Below are positions 17,050 to 24,592 of a stretch of 42,590 nt of DNA, one piece after another. Source of the DNA: Clostridiales bacterium (GTDB lineage Bacteria > Bacillota > Clostridia > Christensenellales > CAG-138). The stretch spans positions 1 to 42,590 of the forward strand of contig JAILRE010000032.1 of assembly GCA_024698505.1 (NCBI GenBank), given 5' to 3'. How positions within the stretch are numbered: position 1 is the first letter of the stretch; the number at the start of each line of letters is the position of its first letter. The notes below the pieces were generated by a model that saw nothing but the letters and a program-made list of their open reading frames with translations, did no database searches and was not told where the DNA came from. The position numbers and the translations under genes are program-made.

Positions 17050-17334
17050 TCAGGCGCGGCACTCAACGACGTAGCGCATGATGCGTTCATCATTCTTAAG
17101 GTTACGCTGGAGCTCGGCGGGCACCGCACCGGGAGCCGCAAAGAGTACCAGAACGTAGTAACCCTCGGTCTGATAGTTGATGGGGTACGCAAGACGGCGC
17201 TTGCCCCACTCGTCTATCTTCTCGATCTCACCGCCGTTATCGGTGATGACGCCGGCAAACTTCTCGACGACGGACTTGGTCTCCTCCTCGTTCAGTTCGG
17301 CATTGATGATGTACAGAGTCTCATACTTATTCAC
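17050..17334 (-). CDS. rpsF: 30S ribosomal protein S6
   Basis: 94 aa. The sequence starts NKYETLYIINAELNEEETK and ends NLKNDERIMRYVVECRA, the normal S6 fold and length. The start is GTG at 17334, with GGAGGTG upstream. The frame is open for 32 more codons but those lie over the leader RNA and promoter. It is the first gene of the operon with ssb and rpsR. Confidence 0.96.
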   Translation of the reverse strand: MNKYETLYIINAELNEEETKSVVEKFAGVITDNGGEIEKIDEWGKRRLAYPINYQTEGYYVLVLFAAPGAVPAELQRNLKNDERIMRYVVECRA

Positions 17335-17395
17335 GTTTTTCACCTCCTTGTGGTCTGATGACCCCATCGCGCGGATGGGGTAAGTATGGTGTTGA
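17335..17395 (-). promoter_or_regulatory. rpsF leader with possible S6:S18 autoregulatory hairpin
   Basis: The transcript leader contains a perfect 7-bp hairpin, CCCCAUC-CGCGC-GAUGGGG (17362-17380), a few bases before the ribosome-binding site. Leaders of rpsF operons in many bacteria carry a structure with an unpaired CCG bound by the S6:S18 complex. A CCG occurs at the stem-loop junction here. The match is to the idea rather than a full consensus alignment. Confidence 0.4.
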
Positions 17396-17401
17396 CATGC
17401 A

Positions 17402-17430
17402 ATTATAACACAACCCATCTGCGGAAACAA
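17402..17430 (-). promoter_or_regulatory. Promoter of rpsF-ssb-rpsR
   Basis: On the minus strand, TTGTTT (17425-17430) and TATAAT (17402-17407) are 17 bases apart. Transcription would start near 17395, about 60 bases before the rpsF GTG. Confidence 0.7.
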
Positions 17431-17478
17431 TACCGAAAACCCGCAGTTTTACAGTATATTTTGAGCGCGAAAGCAAAT

Positions 17479-17503
17479 CCGCGCTGTACACGCGGGCTTT
17501 TTT
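17479..17503 (+). terminator. Terminator-like hairpin ahead of the HutD-like gene
   Basis: A 5-bp stem CCGCG / CGCGG (17479-17483 and 17491-17495) is followed by GCTTTTTT on the plus strand. No plus-strand gene precedes it, so it may be an attenuator in a leader or may block transcription coming from the rpsF promoter region. A weak plus-strand promoter TGTACA-N17-TAAAAT (17485-17513) overlaps it. Confidence 0.35.
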
Positions 17504-17542
17504 GATGTAAAATATCCGTAATAAATCAAATGGGAGGCAGGC

Positions 17543-18847
17543 ATGAGCCTTATCGCGATCATACCCGCGTCGGAACAGAGGACCACGAACTGGTCGGGCG
17601 GGACCACAACGGAGCTTTTCATATGGCCCAAGACCGCCTCGTATAAAGAGCGCCGCTTCGATTTTCGCATAAGCACCGCTGTTGTGGAGGACGAGGAATC
17701 CGTTTTCACGAGGCTGGAGGGAGTCAAGCGCTTCCTCACCCCGCTCTGCGATGGCTTCGATCTGACCGTCAACGGCAGGAACGTAAGCCTCAAAAGGGGC
17801 GGCGTTCTGGAGTTTTCGGGCGAGGACGAGGTCGCCTGCAGGGGCAGGGGAAGGGATCTAAACCTGATGCTTAAAAACGCCGACGGGGAAATGAGGATCG
17901 TCCGCGGCGGATTTACCGTGCCGGAGTGCACGTTCGCGTTCGCTTTCGCGGACGAGCCCTGCCGGCTCAGCTCGGGCGAAATAAAAAAAGACCTCCCCGC
18001 AAGGGCGTTCGCAATGCTCGAAAAGGGCGGATACTTTGCTGAAGGCGAGCTCGTGCTCTTCACGATAAACGTCAAAAAATCGAAGAATATACAAAAGGGC
18101 GATTTTTCGATTGACAGAGTCGCGGAGATATTATATAATAAGCGGGATAAGAAACCCGAACAGGAGGCAAGACCTATGGGCAGAACGATAATCACAATAA
18201 GCCGTCAGTTCGGAAGCGGCGGCAGAACGATCGCTAAGGCGGTCGCGGAGAAGCTCGGCTATGCCTATTACGACAGGGAGATCATCGAAAAGGTATCCGA
18301 GATGACCGGCTTCGCTCCCGAATACATCGAGGAGAACGGCGAGTACGCTCCCGGCAAGACCATATTCTCCCTCGCGGGGTCGTTCCTCGGCTCCAGCAGG
18401 GCGATGGGCGGCATGAGCGCATACGATTATCTCTGGGTCATGCAGAGGAACGCCATACTCGAGGTAGCGGACGAGGGGCCCTGCGTCATCGTCGGCCGCT
18501 GCTCCGATTACATCCTGAAGGACAGGGAGGACGCGCTCCACGTGTTCATCCACGCCCCCATGGATGCGAGGGCGAAGCGTATCGTCGAAAAGTACGGCGA
18601 GAGCGACAAGAGGCCCGAGGAGCGCCTCAAGGAGAAGGACTCCAAGCGCAGCGTGAACTACAAGCATTTCACGGGCAGGGTATGGGGCGACTGCCGCAAT
18701 TACGATATCTGCCTTAACAGCGACGTCGTCGGCATTGAAAAATGCGTCGATATAATTGCCGATCTTGCCAAGTCCGCCGACCACAGGACGAAATTCGAAG
18801 AGGGCGAGAGGGAGAAGTACGTCGGCCTTGATATGGATCAGGCCTGA
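17543..18847 (+). CDS. HutD/Ves-like domain joined in frame to a cytidylate-kinase-like protein
   Basis: 434 aa in one uninterrupted frame, starting at an ATG with GGGAGG. Residues 1 to about 185 resemble the HutD/Ves cupin family (TTNWSGGTTTELFIWP, FDFRISTAVVEDEESVFTRLEG). Residues 212-434 resemble the cytidylate-kinase-like P-loop family (TIITISRQFGSGGRTIAKAV, YYDREII, CVIVGRCSDYIL). Between them, residues about 186-211 look like an intergenic spacer: they contain a consensus promoter, and an AGGAGG lies before an internal ATG. The protein may be a true fusion, or two genes whose first stop codon has been lost. No other hut genes are nearby. It overlaps the convergent glycosylase gene by 10 bases. 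Confidence 0.75.
   Translation: MSLIAIIPASEQRTTNWSGGTTTELFIWPKTASYKERRFDFRISTAVVEDEESVFTRLEGVKRFLTPLCDGFDLTVNGRNVSLKRGGVLEFSGEDEVACRGRGRDLNLMLKNADGEMRIVRGGFTVPECTFAFAFADEPCRLSSGEIKKDLPARAFAMLEKGGYFAEGELVLFTINVKKSKNIQKGDFSIDRVAEILYNKRDKKPEQEARPMGRTIITISRQFGSGGRTIAKAVAEKLGYAYYDREIIEKVSEMTGFAPEYIEENGEYAPGKTIFSLAGSFLGSSRAMGGMSAYDYLWVMQRNAILEVADEGPCVIVGRCSDYILKDREDALHVFIHAPMDARAKRIVEKYGESDKRPEERLKEKDSKRSVNYKHFTGRVWGDCRNYDICLNSDVVGIEKCVDIIADLAKSADHRTKFEEGEREKYVGLDMDQA
18111..18139 (+). promoter_or_regulatory. Consensus promoter inside the HutD-kinase reading frame
   Basis: TTGACA (18111-18116) and TATAAT (18134-18139) are exactly 17 bases apart, matching both consensus hexamers fully. The start would fall near 18146, about 30 bases before the internal ATG of the kinase. 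Confidence 0.8.
18176..18847 (+). CDS. Cytidylate-kinase-like protein from an internal start
   Basis: 223 aa, the same frame as the longer gene from 17543. This start is supported by AGGAGG eight bases upstream, by its own promoter at 18111-18139, and because the family normally begins a few residues before TIITISRQFGSGG. Proteins of this family are small P-loop kinases related to CMP kinase; the substrate is not established. Acidic and basic residues of the lid region (MDARAKRIVEKYGE, KEKDSKRSVNYKHFTG) are present. This short form is probably the main product. Confidence 0.75.
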   Translation: MGRTIITISRQFGSGGRTIAKAVAEKLGYAYYDREIIEKVSEMTGFAPEYIEENGEYAPGKTIFSLAGSFLGSSRAMGGMSAYDYLWVMQRNAILEVADEGPCVIVGRCSDYILKDREDALHVFIHAPMDARAKRIVEKYGESDKRPEERLKEKDSKRSVNYKHFTGRVWGDCRNYDICLNSDVVGIEKCVDIIADLAKSADHRTKFEEGEREKYVGLDMDQA

Positions 18848-19341
18848 TCCGCGCCCGGCCTTATCACGCTCCATTCCGCGGCAAGCTGTTCAAGGCTCTT
18901 CGCCGCGTTCGCCGGGCTCGTCGAGGGCAGGGCGAAGGCGTGGATCCCCGTTTCGGGATAAACGTATTTTTCATAGCAGGCATGGGAGGTCTTCCCGTTG
19001 CAGAATATCTTTTCTATCGGAGCTTCATTCAGAAGCTCCGATATTTTATTCGGCGTGACGTCCCTTATGCTGGAATCCGAAGACCCCTCTATCGAGCACG
19101 AGGCGATCGAATCCCAAAGCGCGACGCCGTGATCGAGCAGGAAGCGCTTCCTGCCCTCGATATCCTGCGGGACTTCCTCCCCGAAAACGAGGCCGAGCAC
19201 CTTCCAGAAACGGTTGCGCTTATGCCCGTAAAAGAACATGACCTCCCTTGAGGCGGCGGAGGGGAACGAGCCCAGTATCAGCACGCGGGAGCGCTCGTTG
19301 TAAACGGGCGGGAACGGATGCGAGAGGCGATCCCTTTGCAT
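18838..19341 (-). CDS. DNA-deoxyinosine (hypoxanthine) glycosylase, UDG superfamily
   Basis: 167 aa. It has LILGSFPSAASREVMFFYGHKRNRFWKVLG near residues 20-49 (key parts GSFPS, YGHKRNRFW), ALWDSIASC, and the C-terminal LPSTSPANA. These are hallmarks of UDG family 6 enzymes that remove hypoxanthine formed by adenine deamination. AAAGGAG precedes the ATG. The gene converges on the kinase gene with a 10-base overlap of their ends. Confidence 0.85.
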   Translation of the reverse strand: MQRDRLSHPFPPVYNERSRVLILGSFPSAASREVMFFYGHKRNRFWKVLGLVFGEEVPQDIEGRKRFLLDHGVALWDSIASCSIEGSSDSSIRDVTPNKISELLNEAPIEKIFCNGKTSHACYEKYVYPETGIHAFALPSTSPANAAKSLEQLAAEWSVIRPGADQA

Positions 19342-19385
19342 ATTGCTTTCTCCTTTTGAAACGATGGGGAATTATCCTTCAAAAA

Positions 19386-19424
19386 CCAATGCCGACAGGC
19401 GATACCCGTCGGCATTGGTTTTAT
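19386..19424 (-). terminator. Bidirectional terminator after the RCC1-dockerin gene
   Basis: An 11-bp perfect stem, CCAATGCCGAC / GTCGGCATTGG (19386-19396 and 19408-19418), has TTTTT after it on the minus strand and TTTTAT after it on the plus strand. On the minus strand it ends the dockerin protein transcript. Confidence 0.85.
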
Positions 19425-19434
19425 CTGTATCCGA

Positions 19435-20988
19435 TCAATTAATACCCAGTATGTATTTCCAGAGCCTTGCAACGTCGGAGGAATCCGCGCTGCCGTCCTC
19501 GTTCATATCCGCGTTGACGAGCCCCTGAGCGGTGAGCTCAGCTTTTCGGAGAATGTAAGCATAGAATGTTGTAACGTCGTCGAAATCGACCTTTCCGTCG
19601 CAGTTGGCGTCGCCGAGCAGCCTGCCCGTGGGCGCGGGCTCGTAAAGCGCGGTAACGGTAAGATCGGACTTCACGCAGCTGTAATCCTTGTCCCAACCAG
19701 TGAAGACGTAGCCTTCCCTGACGGGATCGTTCGGAGCTTCGGCGGCTTCGCCTTCGTTGACCTCCTGCTCCTTGAGCACCGTTCCGTTCCAGTCGACGAA
19801 CGTGACGGTGTAGGTGTTGACGGGGGTATCGCCCGAATTGAATACCCATACGTCGATGGGTGTCAGCGTGTCGATATAACCGCCCGCCGAACCCGTGCCG
19901 AGCTGGCCGTATCTGTTTTCACCGGCTACGAAGAGCTGGCCGGTCACGGAGAGCGCGGCGGTCAGGCGGTTGCCGCAGTTGACGGCGACGTACTGCCCGG
20001 GAGTCTGAATGAAGGAGGAATTGGAAGCGGTGTAGCCGGAGGTGGTTCCGCTGCCGAAGCAGCCGTGATAATTGCGTCCGCAGAACCAAAGCGAGCCGTC
20101 CGTCTTTATTACGCCTGTATGATCCATGCCCGCGCTGACCTGCGCAACGCCCGTCAATACCCGAACGGGCTTTATCTGATCGGTGGTGTTCCCGTTGCCG
20201 AGCTGACCGTAGGAATTGCTGCCCCAGGTCCAGAGAGTGCCGTCGTTCTTGATGGCGCAGACGTGATCGCCCATAACGCTGACGGTGAACACGTCGGTCA
20301 GAACCTGAACGGGAGTCTTCTTGTCGGAGTGCTGAGAATCGTTGTTGCCGACCTGGCCGTTGGAGTTTCGGCCCCACATCCAAAGAGTGCCGTCCGTCTT
20401 TACGGCGGCGCTCACGCAGTTGCCCGCGGCGGCGTATGCGACGTCCGTCAGTATCTGCTTTGCGGTGTAGCATGCGGTGGTCGTATTGTCGCCGATCTGA
20501 CCGCTGCCGTTTTCGCCGTAAGCCCAAAGAGTGTTGTCGTTCTTGACGTACAGCAGATGGTTAAAGCCCATAGCGGCAGAGCGCACCTTATTTGCGAGCA
20601 CTATGGGGGCAGCGGTGGCCTCGCCCGTGGAGGGCATGCCGGAGGAGCCTCCCGTGCCGTACCACACCTGGCCGACGATGGAGAGCGTGCCGTTCTTTAT
20701 GAACAGGGTGCTCTTTCCGTTCGCATAAACGGCGGAGACCCCGCTCGCGAAATTGTAGGGAGTGGGGGTGTTGGTGGAGCCCATACTGCCGTTGCCTATC
20801 GGCCCGTTGTAGTTGTAGCCCCATGCGTAACCCAACCCCTCGGGCTGTATGGCCGCGCTGTGCGTGTCGCCCATATCGAAGCTTGCCCACTCGTGCGAGA
20901 GCTCAAGCGGAAAGCTAACGTCCGCCGAGCTTAAAACGGGAACGGCGAAAAGAACGGCGGCAAGAAGTATTGATAAAAGCTTTCTCAT
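19435..20988 (-). CDS. Secreted RCC1-repeat beta-propeller protein with dockerin-type C-terminus
   Basis: 517 aa. A signal peptide (about 1-22) is followed by six or seven RCC1-type blades, each with a core like LWTWGSNSYGQLGNG (others: YAWGYNYNGPIGNG, LWAYGENGSGQIGDN, LWMWGRNSNGQVGNN, LFVAGENRYGQLGTG). Residues about 390-440 form an InlB/Flg_new-type repeat (YTVTFVDWNGTVLKEQ, YVFTGWDKDYSC). Two calcium-loop repeats end the protein (DANCDGKVDFDD and DMNEDGSADSSD). It should be exported, with the propeller as a binding surface. No ligand can be named. AGGAGG precedes the ATG. Confidence 0.85.
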   Translation of the reverse strand: MRKLLSILLAAVLFAVPVLSSADVSFPLELSHEWASFDMGDTHSAAIQPEGLGYAWGYNYNGPIGNGSMGSTNTPTPYNFASGVSAVYANGKSTLFIKNGTLSIVGQVWYGTGGSSGMPSTGEATAAPIVLANKVRSAAMGFNHLLYVKNDNTLWAYGENGSGQIGDNTTTACYTAKQILTDVAYAAAGNCVSAAVKTDGTLWMWGRNSNGQVGNNDSQHSDKKTPVQVLTDVFTVSVMGDHVCAIKNDGTLWTWGSNSYGQLGNGNTTDQIKPVRVLTGVAQVSAGMDHTGVIKTDGSLWFCGRNYHGCFGSGTTSGYTASNSSFIQTPGQYVAVNCGNRLTAALSVTGQLFVAGENRYGQLGTGSAGGYIDTLTPIDVWVFNSGDTPVNTYTVTFVDWNGTVLKEQEVNEGEAAEAPNDPVREGYVFTGWDKDYSCVKSDLTVTALYEPAPTGRLLGDANCDGKVDFDDVTTFYAYILRKAELTAQGLVNADMNEDGSADSSDVARLWKYILGIN

Positions 20989-21018
20989 CGAAGAGGCCTC
21001 CTGATCTGACTAAACTTT

Positions 21019-21047
21019 ATTTTATCACTTTTCCAAACCGCGCACAA
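21019..21047 (-). promoter_or_regulatory. Possible promoter of the RCC1-dockerin gene
   Basis: On the minus strand, TTGTGC (21042-21047) and TAAAAT (21019-21024) are 17 bases apart. Each hexamer departs from consensus, so support is modest, but it lies in the right place between the DUF11 terminator and the start codon. Confidence 0.45.
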
Positions 21048-21084
21048 TAAGCAAAACGCTCCGCGAAGTAAAAAAACAACAAAA

Positions 21085-21112
21085 AACTTCCGCGTCCTCG
21101 GGCGCGGAAGTT
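21085..21112 (-). terminator. Intrinsic terminator of the DUF11-domain gene
   Basis: A 10-bp stem, AACTTCCGCG / CGCGGAAGTT (21085-21094 and 21103-21112), is followed on the minus strand by TTTTGTTGTTTTTTT, 16 bases after the stop codon. Confidence 0.85.
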
Positions 21113-21128
21113 AAAACGGGAACGATCC

Positions 21129-21983
21129 TTACGCGAGCGATCCCGACACGGTGAGCTTTGCTCTGCCCGGTATCACGGAAACGCTGCCGTCCGAGCCTGC
21201 GGGGAACGCCGCCGCGGGCACGGTGATTACCCCCGCCGCCGTCGCGAACGCGCCGGTGCTCTCGTCGTAGGTGTAGCCCGTGGGCGAGGAGAGGGGCTGG
21301 CCGTCGAGCGTGACATCGATGTTCTTGAGCACGGGATCGAAATCGTCGGAAAGAACGAGGTTCGCGTCCGCCTCTGCGGGAGCGCTGCCCGTGTTCTCGA
21401 TGACGAAGTCATAGGTGAGGCTGCCGTTTTCCATAACGGAAGCGGGAGTTACGGATTTGGTAACGGAAAGCTGAGGCGCCGAAACGGGCGCGACGGCGCA
21501 CGAAGCCGAAACGGGGGAGCCGAGACCGCCGCCCGTAACCACCGCCGTGTTCTTGATCGAGGAGCCCGCGGCAAGCGGCGCAAAGCCGTTCGCCATGGTC
21601 TTGTAGGTGATGAGCGCGTTGCCGAGCGCGGGAACGTCGATACCGGTGAACACGAGCTCGTCTCCCGCTGTCGCCTGGGGCGCCTCCTGCAAAAGACCGT
21701 TCACGAAGAGCGTCGCCGCCCCGTCGACGAAGGTCAGCGGAACGAGGGAGCCCGTCTCGGTATCGTAAGCGCCGAGATCGTCCGTCACGGTGAGGCCCGT
21801 CAGCGGCTGTGCGCCGGAATTGACGAGGCTTATCATATAGGTCACGCTCCCGCCCTGCGTATAGGCGGGCGCGAGAGAGGTCTTCGTCACGGTGAGCGCG
21901 CCGAGTATTTCGCCCGTCACGACGTTCGACGGGGTGGTGATGCCGTTATACGAAAGCAAAGCCCGATTTGTAAAGGTTGCCAT
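21129..21983 (-). CDS. DUF11-type repeat protein without signal peptide
   Basis: 284 aa. Two immunoglobulin-like DUF11/TIGR01451-style units are visible, one around LTVTKTSLAPAYTQGGSVTY with LVNSGAQPLTGLTVTDDLG, the other around LSVTKSVTPASVMENGSLTY with VIENTGSAPAEADANLVLSDDF. Such units are usually cell-surface stalks, yet this protein starts MATFTNRALLSYNG with no signal peptide, no sortase motif and no membrane anchor. It might be a spore-layer or inclusion protein, or use another export route. CAAGGAGG lies six bases before the ATG. It has its own terminator and appears monocistronic. Confidence 0.75.
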   Translation of the reverse strand: MATFTNRALLSYNGITTPSNVVTGEILGALTVTKTSLAPAYTQGGSVTYMISLVNSGAQPLTGLTVTDDLGAYDTETGSLVPLTFVDGAATLFVNGLLQEAPQATAGDELVFTGIDVPALGNALITYKTMANGFAPLAAGSSIKNTAVVTGGGLGSPVSASCAVAPVSAPQLSVTKSVTPASVMENGSLTYDFVIENTGSAPAEADANLVLSDDFDPVLKNIDVTLDGQPLSSPTGYTYDESTGAFATAAGVITVPAAAFPAGSDGSVSVIPGRAKLTVSGSLA

Positions 21984-22118
21984 ATTGTCCTCCTTGAATA
22001 GATGTGGGGCGTTCGAGTCCCCTTTTCAGAATATGAAACGGCGAAGGACAAGGGTGCATCGGGAAGGGGAGGCCTGTCGAAAGAGAATATTATATATCGT
22101 CCGCGCGCGATTTTTTGT

Positions 22119-22147
22119 TTGCTTTAGCGGACGCCCTGTGCTATAAT
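22119..22147 (+). promoter_or_regulatory. Promoter of tRNA-Leu
   Basis: TTGCTT (22119-22124) and TATAAT (22142-22147) are 17 bases apart, and the mature tRNA begins 12 bases after the -10. Confidence 0.7.
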
Positions 22148-22159
22148 TAATCGGCAGCT

Positions 22160-22246
22160 GCCGGTGTGATGGAATTGGCAGACGTGACGGACTCAAAATC
22201 CGTTGGTAGCAATACCGTGTGGGTTCGAGTCCCACCACCGGCACCA
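22160..22246 (+). tRNA. tRNA-Leu (anticodon CAA)
   Basis: The acceptor arms GCCGGTG (22160-22166) and CACCGGC (22236-22242) pair perfectly, followed by A and an encoded CCA. The anticodon loop CTCAAAA between ACGGA and TCCGT gives anticodon CAA, reading UUG leucine codons. The long variable arm and GGTTCGAGTCCC T-arm fit a class II leucine tRNA. Confidence 0.96.
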
Positions 22247-22287
22247 CACCTTATGGGGCCGCCGGCCCCATAAGGTGTGGTATTTTT
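22244..22287 (+). terminator. Terminator hairpin sharing the CCA end of tRNA-Leu
   Basis: A perfect 17-bp stem (22244-22260 and 22264-22280) begins with the encoded CCA of the tRNA itself, has a three-base GCC loop and is followed by TATTTTTG. The primary transcript could therefore stop within about 40 bases of the tRNA 3' end. Confidence 0.75.
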
Positions 22288-22335
22288 GTAGGGACTCGAA
22301 GCCCCGCAAAAAGGCTGCGGTGCAGCGTTTTTGCG
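22258..22335 (+). repeat. 78-base direct repeat, copy 1
   Basis: Identical over 78 bases to 22451-22528 (offset 193). It includes half of the tRNA terminator hairpin and, read on the minus strand, a T-arm-like GGCTTCGAGTCCCTAC. Apparent open frames across it are not supported as genes. Confidence 0.9.
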
Positions 22336-22402
22336 AGGGTAAGGGTTTTTGTGCGGCGAGGATGCGCGGCGCGGAGCGCAAGCAGACCGCCAAGCACAAA
22401 AA

Positions 22403-22417
22403 CGAGTCCCACCACCG
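22403..22417 (+). repeat. Partial copy of the tRNA-Leu 3' end
   Basis: Fifteen bases, CGAGTCCCACCACCG, repeat positions 22226-22240 of the tRNA-Leu T-arm and acceptor region. They lie between the two 78-base repeats, pointing to an old duplication of the tRNA 3' end. The tract from 22288 to 22642 holds no supported gene. Confidence 0.7.
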
Positions 22418-22450
22418 AGGCTGAGGTATTCTTGGCAGAGAACCGCAAAT

Positions 22451-22528
22451 GCCGCCGGCCCCATAAGGTGTGGTATTTTTGTAGGGACTCGAAGCCCCGC
22501 AAAAAGGCTGCGGTGCAGCGTTTTTGCG
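22451..22528 (+). repeat. 78-base direct repeat, copy 2
   Basis: Exact copy of 22258-22335. In this copy only the right arm of the hairpin is present, so it does not form the terminator. It ends about 115 bases before the M13 peptidase start. Confidence 0.9.
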
Positions 22529-22642
22529 GAGTACAAAGAGGAAAGCAGTTGCACCAAGGCCCGATGAGCGGGTAACTGATCCCGCAGCACATTTTTCACG
22601 TTTTCGATCGAACACTTTTCATAGAATCCCAAGGAGGCAAAT

Positions 22643-24553
22643 ATGAGCAAAGAAACAGCACCCGTACGCATTCAGGACGATCTCTATCAGTACGTCAACG
22701 GCGAATGGATCAAAAACGCGGTCATTCCCGACGATAAGCCCATCACGGGCGGCTTTTCCTCATTGGAAGAGGACGTCGAGAAGCTCCTCATGGACGATTT
22801 CACAAAATTCGCGAGCGGTGAAGAAAAGCCCGATCTTCCTATAATGGAGGACGCCGTCCGCTTATACCGCAAGGCGCTGGACGTGGAAGCCCGCGCCGAG
22901 GCGGGAATGAAGCCGATTTATCCTCTGCTTCGGAAACTGAAGAACATAAATTCCGTCGCGGAGTTCAATGATAACATACTCGATCTCTTCTATGCACGAG
23001 TGGAGTTCCCATACCAGATCTCCGTAACGGAGGACTGGAAGGATACCTCCCGCTACGCGCTCGTCGTCATGGATCCGGGCCTTTTGCTTCCGGATACTTC
23101 TTACTATGATAAGCCCGTCATGAGATTTTACATGATGATGCTGTTGAAGAAGATGGTGAAGAGCCTGCTCAAGTACTCCGAACTCACGCCGAAGGAGCAG
23201 AAACAGTATCTCAAGGACACGATCGCCTTTGACGATCTGCTTCGCAGAAAAGCGCTCAGCAGCAGGGAGTATGCGGATTATTACAAGCTTTATAATCCGA
23301 TGCCCTCGGAAGAGGTCTATAAGCTCTCGTGCGATCTCGACCTTAAGGGCCTTCTTGAAAAGCTCTACGGCGAAGGCGCTCCTTCTATGATCGCGCTGTC
23401 CAATCCCCGGTTCATGGAGGCGTTCAAGGATATCTTCAATGAAAAGAACTTTAAGCTGTTCATCCATTGGAGCTACGTAAGGACCATCTATTCTCTCGCG
23501 TCGGATCTCTCGCCGGAGATCTATTCCATTTCAAGCCAGTATCTCAACAAGCTGATGGGGATCAAGGCGATGCCGCCGCTTGAAAAGCAGGCGTACAGGT
23601 TTGTTTCGGAAATGTTCGATCAGCCCATCGGCGTGTACTACGGCAGGAAATATTTCGGCGAGGCCGCAAAGAAGGACGTCACCGCCATTGTCGAGCAGAT
23701 AATCGAGACCTACAAGGCAAGGGTCAGCAGGAACGCTTTCCTTGCAGACGAGACCAAACGGAAGGCGATACTGAAGCTGTCCGCAATCAAGGTCAAGATG
23801 GGCTATCCGGACAAATACGACCCCTTTTTCGATACGCTGAAGGTCTCGGAGGACGTTTCGTTCTTCGACGCCGTTCAGGATATCCGCTTGAAAAAGCGCA
23901 AGCATGAGTTCGAAAGACTGAACGATCCCACCGACCGCGGCGAATGGATGATGCCCGGCCACATGGTCAACGCCTGCTACGATCCCTTCAAGAACGATAT
24001 CACATTCCCTGCGGCGATCCTCCAGAAGCCTTTCTACTCCTTAGAGCAGAAGAGGGAGGAGAACCTCGGCGGCATAGGCGCCGTCATCGGGCACGAGATC
24101 TCCCACGCGTTCGACAACAACGGCTCGCATTTCGATGAGAACGGCAATCTCTTCGATTGGTGGAAGGAGGAGGACTTCAAGACATTCGAAGGCCTCACGA
24201 AGGGCATGACCGAGCAGTTCGACGGCATCCCCTTCCACGGCGGCAAGGTCAACGGCGGGCTCGTAGTCTCCGAAAACATCGCCGACAACGGAGGAATGGC
24301 CGTCACGCTCGAGATAATGCACAAGCTCGACGATCCCGATTTCAAGGCGTATTTCATCAATTGGGGCAGAATCTGGTGCATGAAGGCGAAGGAGAGCTTT
24401 ATGAAGCTCCTGCTCACGATGGACGTTCACTCTCCCAACGAGCTCAGGGCCAACATGATGCCCCGCAACTTCAAGGAATGGTACGACGCTTTCGACGTAA
24501 AGCCCACCGACAAGATGTACCTCCCCGAGGATAAGCGCATAATAATCTGGTAA
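22643..24553 (+). CDS. pepO: M13-family zinc metallopeptidase (PepO/neprilysin type)
   Basis: 636 aa, the usual length of the family. It carries the zinc motif H484-E-I-S-H488 in IGHEISHAFDNNG and the third-ligand motif E544-N-I-A-D548. The opening DDLYQYVNGEWIKN and the AYFINWGRIWCMKAK and VHSPNELRANMMPRN blocks near the end are typical. It cleaves small peptides. There is no signal peptide or membrane anchor, so it is probably cytoplasmic like bacterial PepO. AAGGAGG precedes the ATG. The DUF1846 gene follows by 39 bases and may be co-transcribed. Confidence 0.95.
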   Translation: MSKETAPVRIQDDLYQYVNGEWIKNAVIPDDKPITGGFSSLEEDVEKLLMDDFTKFASGEEKPDLPIMEDAVRLYRKALDVEARAEAGMKPIYPLLRKLKNINSVAEFNDNILDLFYARVEFPYQISVTEDWKDTSRYALVVMDPGLLLPDTSYYDKPVMRFYMMMLLKKMVKSLLKYSELTPKEQKQYLKDTIAFDDLLRRKALSSREYADYYKLYNPMPSEEVYKLSCDLDLKGLLEKLYGEGAPSMIALSNPRFMEAFKDIFNEKNFKLFIHWSYVRTIYSLASDLSPEIYSISSQYLNKLMGIKAMPPLEKQAYRFVSEMFDQPIGVYYGRKYFGEAAKKDVTAIVEQIIETYKARVSRNAFLADETKRKAILKLSAIKVKMGYPDKYDPFFDTLKVSEDVSFFDAVQDIRLKKRKHEFERLNDPTDRGEWMMPGHMVNACYDPFKNDITFPAAILQKPFYSLEQKREENLGGIGAVIGHEISHAFDNNGSHFDENGNLFDWWKEEDFKTFEGLTKGMTEQFDGIPFHGGKVNGGLVVSENIADNGGMAVTLEIMHKLDDPDFKAYFINWGRIWCMKAKESFMKLLLTMDVHSPNELRANMMPRNFKEWYDAFDVKPTDKMYLPEDKRIIIW

Positions 24554-24592
24554 TACGCAGCGGCGGAAAACAACGAAAAGAAAGGCAGCTCT

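Noticed and set aside
17449-18195. Minus-strand open frame opposite the HutD-like region
   Set aside because: Ser/Pro-rich shadow translation with no start signal; the plus strand has GGGAGG and HutD motifs.
22004-22022. T-arm-like GTTCGAGTCCCC, possible tRNA remnant near the DUF11 start
   Set aside because: No acceptor or anticodon arm can be built around it and the upstream DNA is coding.
22147-22671. Several overlapping minus- and plus-strand frames around the 78-base repeats
   Set aside because: They translate the tRNA, its terminator and the repeats in all frames and repeat the same peptide strings; these are spurious.
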